Notes under the pieces: generated by a model
The model's input: the letters and a program-made list of their open reading frames with translations, nothing else
What the model was told of the DNA's origin: nothing
The model's database searches: none
Shown here: piece by piece, positions 20,994 through 23,152 of the stretch
Layout: each line of letters begins with the position of its first letter
Position numbering within the stretch: the first letter of the stretch is position 1
Source: CAZIRO01 sp964541595
GTDB lineage: Bacteria > Acidobacteriota > HRBIN11
DNA: 23,152 nt
Direction of reading: 5' to 3'
Assembly: GCA_964541595.1 (NCBI GenBank)
Contig: CAZIRO010000024.1
Coordinates: forward strand, 1 to 23,152
Program-made: the position numbers and the translations under genes

Positions 20994-23152
20994 TCATTTC
21001 GTCTCTCCTTCCTTCACCACGGTTTCGATAACGTGCAATACTTCCCGTATCCATGTGTCTCCATCGGCGCTGAAACCGATGCGGAACCGGCGCAGGATCC
21101 CTCTGGCATCGATGATCCACGACTGCGGGATCGCCGGATCCGGGGCCACCCGGTCGAAGTACGATTTGGCAAAGAGTACCGGAAACGTATATGCGTGTTT
21201 TTTCATGAACGGTGCGACCAGACCGATATTGTCATCAATATTGAACGCGACCAGAAGTACGTCCGGGCGATCCCTGAGGTGTTCGTGTAGTTGTTGTATG
21301 TAGGGCAATTCTTCCCGGCAGGAACCGCACCATGTCGCCCAGGCGGTGATGAACACGGTCCTTCCCCGGAAGTCATCGAGTGTCCACGTGCGGCCGTGCA
21401 GATCCCGCAGGGTGAACGGCGGCAGGGGAATGGATTTCGGTTCCCATGCGGTCGTATCGCCGGTGGCCGCGGTTTCTGCCGGTGTCGCCGCAGCCTGCTG
21501 TATGACACCCTCCAGCCAGGCGCTCCATCCGGCGTCCGAACCGCCGAGTGCGTACCAGAGTTGCCGTACCGTGCGTACGGCCCGACTATCGGGATTTTGC
21601 AGGTACTCCCGGGGCATCAGAAGCAGCGCCCGTCTGTAAAAAGCCAGTGCGTCCAGAGGCCGACCCTCGTCCTCGGCAATCTTCGCGCGTTCCCACCAGT
21701 ATGCACGTTCCCGAAATCGATACTTCTCTCTGATCTCCTCCGGGGCGTCCGGTTCCGGTTGGTGTCTGGCCAGGAAATCAGCCATTGCGGTCATTGTGCG
21801 CTGGATATCCGCGCGTCGTGCAAGTCGCCGGTACACCCGCAGTCGAAGGCGCAACGTTTCCCACTCACGATCCAGCAAACGGTATCGGAACCTCCGCTGT
21901 TCCGTTGCATCTTGCAGGCGCGCAAGCATGTGCGCGATCCGTGTTCGGTATATGTCAATACAGCGGTCCAGCATTTCCGGAATCCGTTCCAGGTCTGTAT
22001 TTGCCGCCAGCAGTGCGTGGGCCGCGGTCAGCAGCACGCTGGATAGAGACTCCGGCTCGCGTGCTTCGTAAATCCGAATGGTGCGTTCCACGGTATGGCG
22101 AATGTCTTCCGGAGGAACATCCGGCAGAGACATCATCGTACTCAGGCGCAGGTACCATACGTACGGTACGGTCGGAAACCGCTTGACCCACCGATCGAGT
22201 GCATTCAGAAGTTCCCGACGGTATGCCCGCCATACGGTCGCATCCGCATCCGGTGCGGGTTCCGGATGGGCGGCCCGCCAGCGCTGGTACACAATGGAAA
22301 ACCCCGTGCGCGGAAAGCGGGCAATGAATTGATCCTCGACCCAGCGAATGTTCGCGTCATCCCCGAGGATCTTATAGCCCGTTTCCAGCGTGTGCAGCCA
22401 GCGGGGATCATGCGGTCGATGCATCGCACGAATACGTTGCACATCGCGGCGCACCCGTGCACGGACCGCCGCGTGTTCCCGGGGGGGCGTGATCCGGAAT
22501 TCCAGTGCCCAGAGTTCCGCATAGAGTTCCGGAGCAAACGGTGTTTGACCTGCATCGAGTTGAGCGCGGACGTTCCGGATCAACTGGCGGAGGAAAGCCT
22601 TATCCTGAACGAATTCGGCGTATGCGTACCCGTCCGGCAGGTCCGTGCAGAGTTCCAGGATTCGTCGGGCATGTACGGCGGCCCTGTTCGGGTGTGTTGG
22701 TTCGATGTATGCATATCGGTAGGCCAGGGCCAGATGTGCCCAGGGAAAGTCCGGATCGATGGTCAGTGCACGTTTCAACAGTGTGGTCGCTCGTTCCGGA
22801 TCCAGATGCATGATCGCCCGTGCGTACAGGTACATGTACAGAGGATTTGCCGGTTGCTGTTGCAGAAACTGTGCGTATTGCTGAACCATCCGGTCCCACG
22901 CGTCAGACAGCGGATCAAACAGATCCTGGTATGCGCGGTGCAGGAAGGGATCAAGCGGATACCGGGAGAGAAAGGGGAGCAGGTACCGGATCCGTTCTTC
23001 TCGGGTCCAGTGTTCACGCCATTCGGCCAGCGTATCCAGCGCACGCTGAACGTCCGGGTGCGTGCGGCACCATTCCCGTGCGGCCCATCCGATCGGTCCC
23101 CATACGATGCCCATACCCACCAGGAGGACATTCCATATCCAGACCCTCCACC
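20994..23152 (-). CDS. Helical-repeat protein with C-terminal TlpA-like thioredoxin domain, 5' partial
   Basis: The frame is open to the window edge. The first in-window start is a GTG at 23120, giving 708 residues, but it has no ribosome binding site, and in-frame codons before it (VWIWNVLLVGMGIVWG) extend a membrane helix, so the real start is probably outside. The anchor is followed by about 540 residues of helical, TPR-like repeats (for example ANPLYMYLYARAIMHLDPERA, FPWAHLALAYRYAYIE, DALAFYRRALLLMP). The last about 145 residues are a TlpA/ResA-like domain: FTLRDLHGRTWTLDDFRGRTVF, WATW-C598-G-S-C601-REELPYIQ, the FPVLFA segment, IPQSWIIDARG with the cis-Pro. It probably performs thiol-disulfide exchange outside the cytoplasm, with the repeats docking a partner. 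Partner and pathway are unknown. Confidence 0.88.
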   Translation of the reverse strand, partial: WRVWIWNVLLVGMGIVWGPIGWAAREWCRTHPDVQRALDTLAEWREHWTREERIRYLLPFLSRYPLDPFLHRAYQDLFDPLSDAWDRMVQQYAQFLQQQPANPLYMYLYARAIMHLDPERATTLLKRALTIDPDFPWAHLALAYRYAYIEPTHPNRAAVHARRILELCTDLPDGYAYAEFVQDKAFLRQLIRNVRAQLDAGQTPFAPELYAELWALEFRITPPREHAAVRARVRRDVQRIRAMHRPHDPRWLHTLETGYKILGDDANIRWVEDQFIARFPRTGFSIVYQRWRAAHPEPAPDADATVWRAYRRELLNALDRWVKRFPTVPYVWYLRLSTMMSLPDVPPEDIRHTVERTIRIYEAREPESLSSVLLTAAHALLAANTDLERIPEMLDRCIDIYRTRIAHMLARLQDATEQRRFRYRLLDREWETLRLRLRVYRRLARRADIQRTMTAMADFLARHQPEPDAPEEIREKYRFRERAYWWERAKIAEDEGRPLDALAFYRRALLLMPREYLQNPDSRAVRTVRQLWYALGGSDAGWSAWLEGVIQQAAATPAETAATGDTTAWEPKSIPLPPFTLRDLHGRTWTLDDFRGRTVFITAWATWCGSCREELPYIQQLHEHLRDRPDVLLVAFNIDDNIGLVAPFMKKHAYTFPVLFAKSYFDRVAPDPAIPQSWIIDARGILRRFRIGFSADGDTWIREVLHVIETVVKEGETK

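Noticed and set aside
20929..20996. Short ORFs between the thioredoxin-domain gene and the flavoprotein, including a 19-codon frame starting MMHCRF
   Set aside because: Very short, with no clear ribosome binding site, and the candidate promoter of the flavoprotein lies across their end.
20146..21303. 385-residue + strand frame opposite the flavoprotein
   Set aside because: Antisense to a gene with diagnostic cofactor motifs; no domain recognised.

Overview
The window comes from a Gram-negative bacterium: it holds a tripartite RND efflux pump with an outer-membrane factor, a predicted outer-membrane barrel protein and several signal-peptide-bearing periplasmic proteins. Base composition is GC-rich, genes are tightly packed, and most starts have strong GGAGG-type ribosome binding sites. 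No rRNA, tRNA, transposase, integrase or CRISPR array is visible. I cannot place the lineage from sequence alone.

Region 1 (1-12224, + strand) is a copper/silver handling locus. It opens with a CusCBA-type pump: a TolC-family protein cut by the window edge, CusB with an N-terminal heavy-metal-binding domain, and CusA carrying the three-Met Cu(I)/Ag(I) site. A PII-like protein overlaps the end of cusA. A membrane-anchored PCYCGC protein, a small secreted Cys/Lys-rich protein, a secreted protein with two DUF5666-like repeats and a di-heme cytochrome c follow. Then come a possible small ORF, a CopB-type (CPH) P-type ATPase with a His-rich N-terminus, a secreted Met/His-rich peptide and a SHOCT-type membrane protein. 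ATGA overlaps and short gaps suggest one or a few transcripts, with two hairpins that could trim or attenuate the message. A reasonable reading is that CopB moves metal from cytoplasm to periplasm, the Met/His-rich and Cys-rich proteins bind it there, and CusCBA expels it. The cytochrome and the PII-like protein add redox and sensing parts whose roles are not established.

Region 2 (12225-17511, + strand) has no evident link to metals. It holds a promoter and a secreted beta-propeller protein, a 474-bp spacer with a 32-nt alternating purine-pyrimidine tract, a small Cys-rich membrane protein, and a large polytopic protein resembling GT-C glycosyltransferases.

Region 3 (17512-19892) returns to metals. 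A MerR-family regulator on the minus strand diverges from a pair of + strand genes, an outer-membrane barrel-like protein and a periplasmic HMA-domain protein. The pair is preceded by a textbook MerR-type promoter: a 19-bp spacer filled by a near-perfect dyad. The intergenic region is also filled with degenerate 7-nt repeats that abut this promoter.

Region 4 (19893-23152, - strand) holds an orphan 4-hydroxybenzoyl-CoA reductase beta-type flavoprotein, with the diagnostic four-Cys [4Fe-4S] insertion, and upstream of it a large helical-repeat protein ending in a TlpA-like thioredoxin domain, cut by the window edge.
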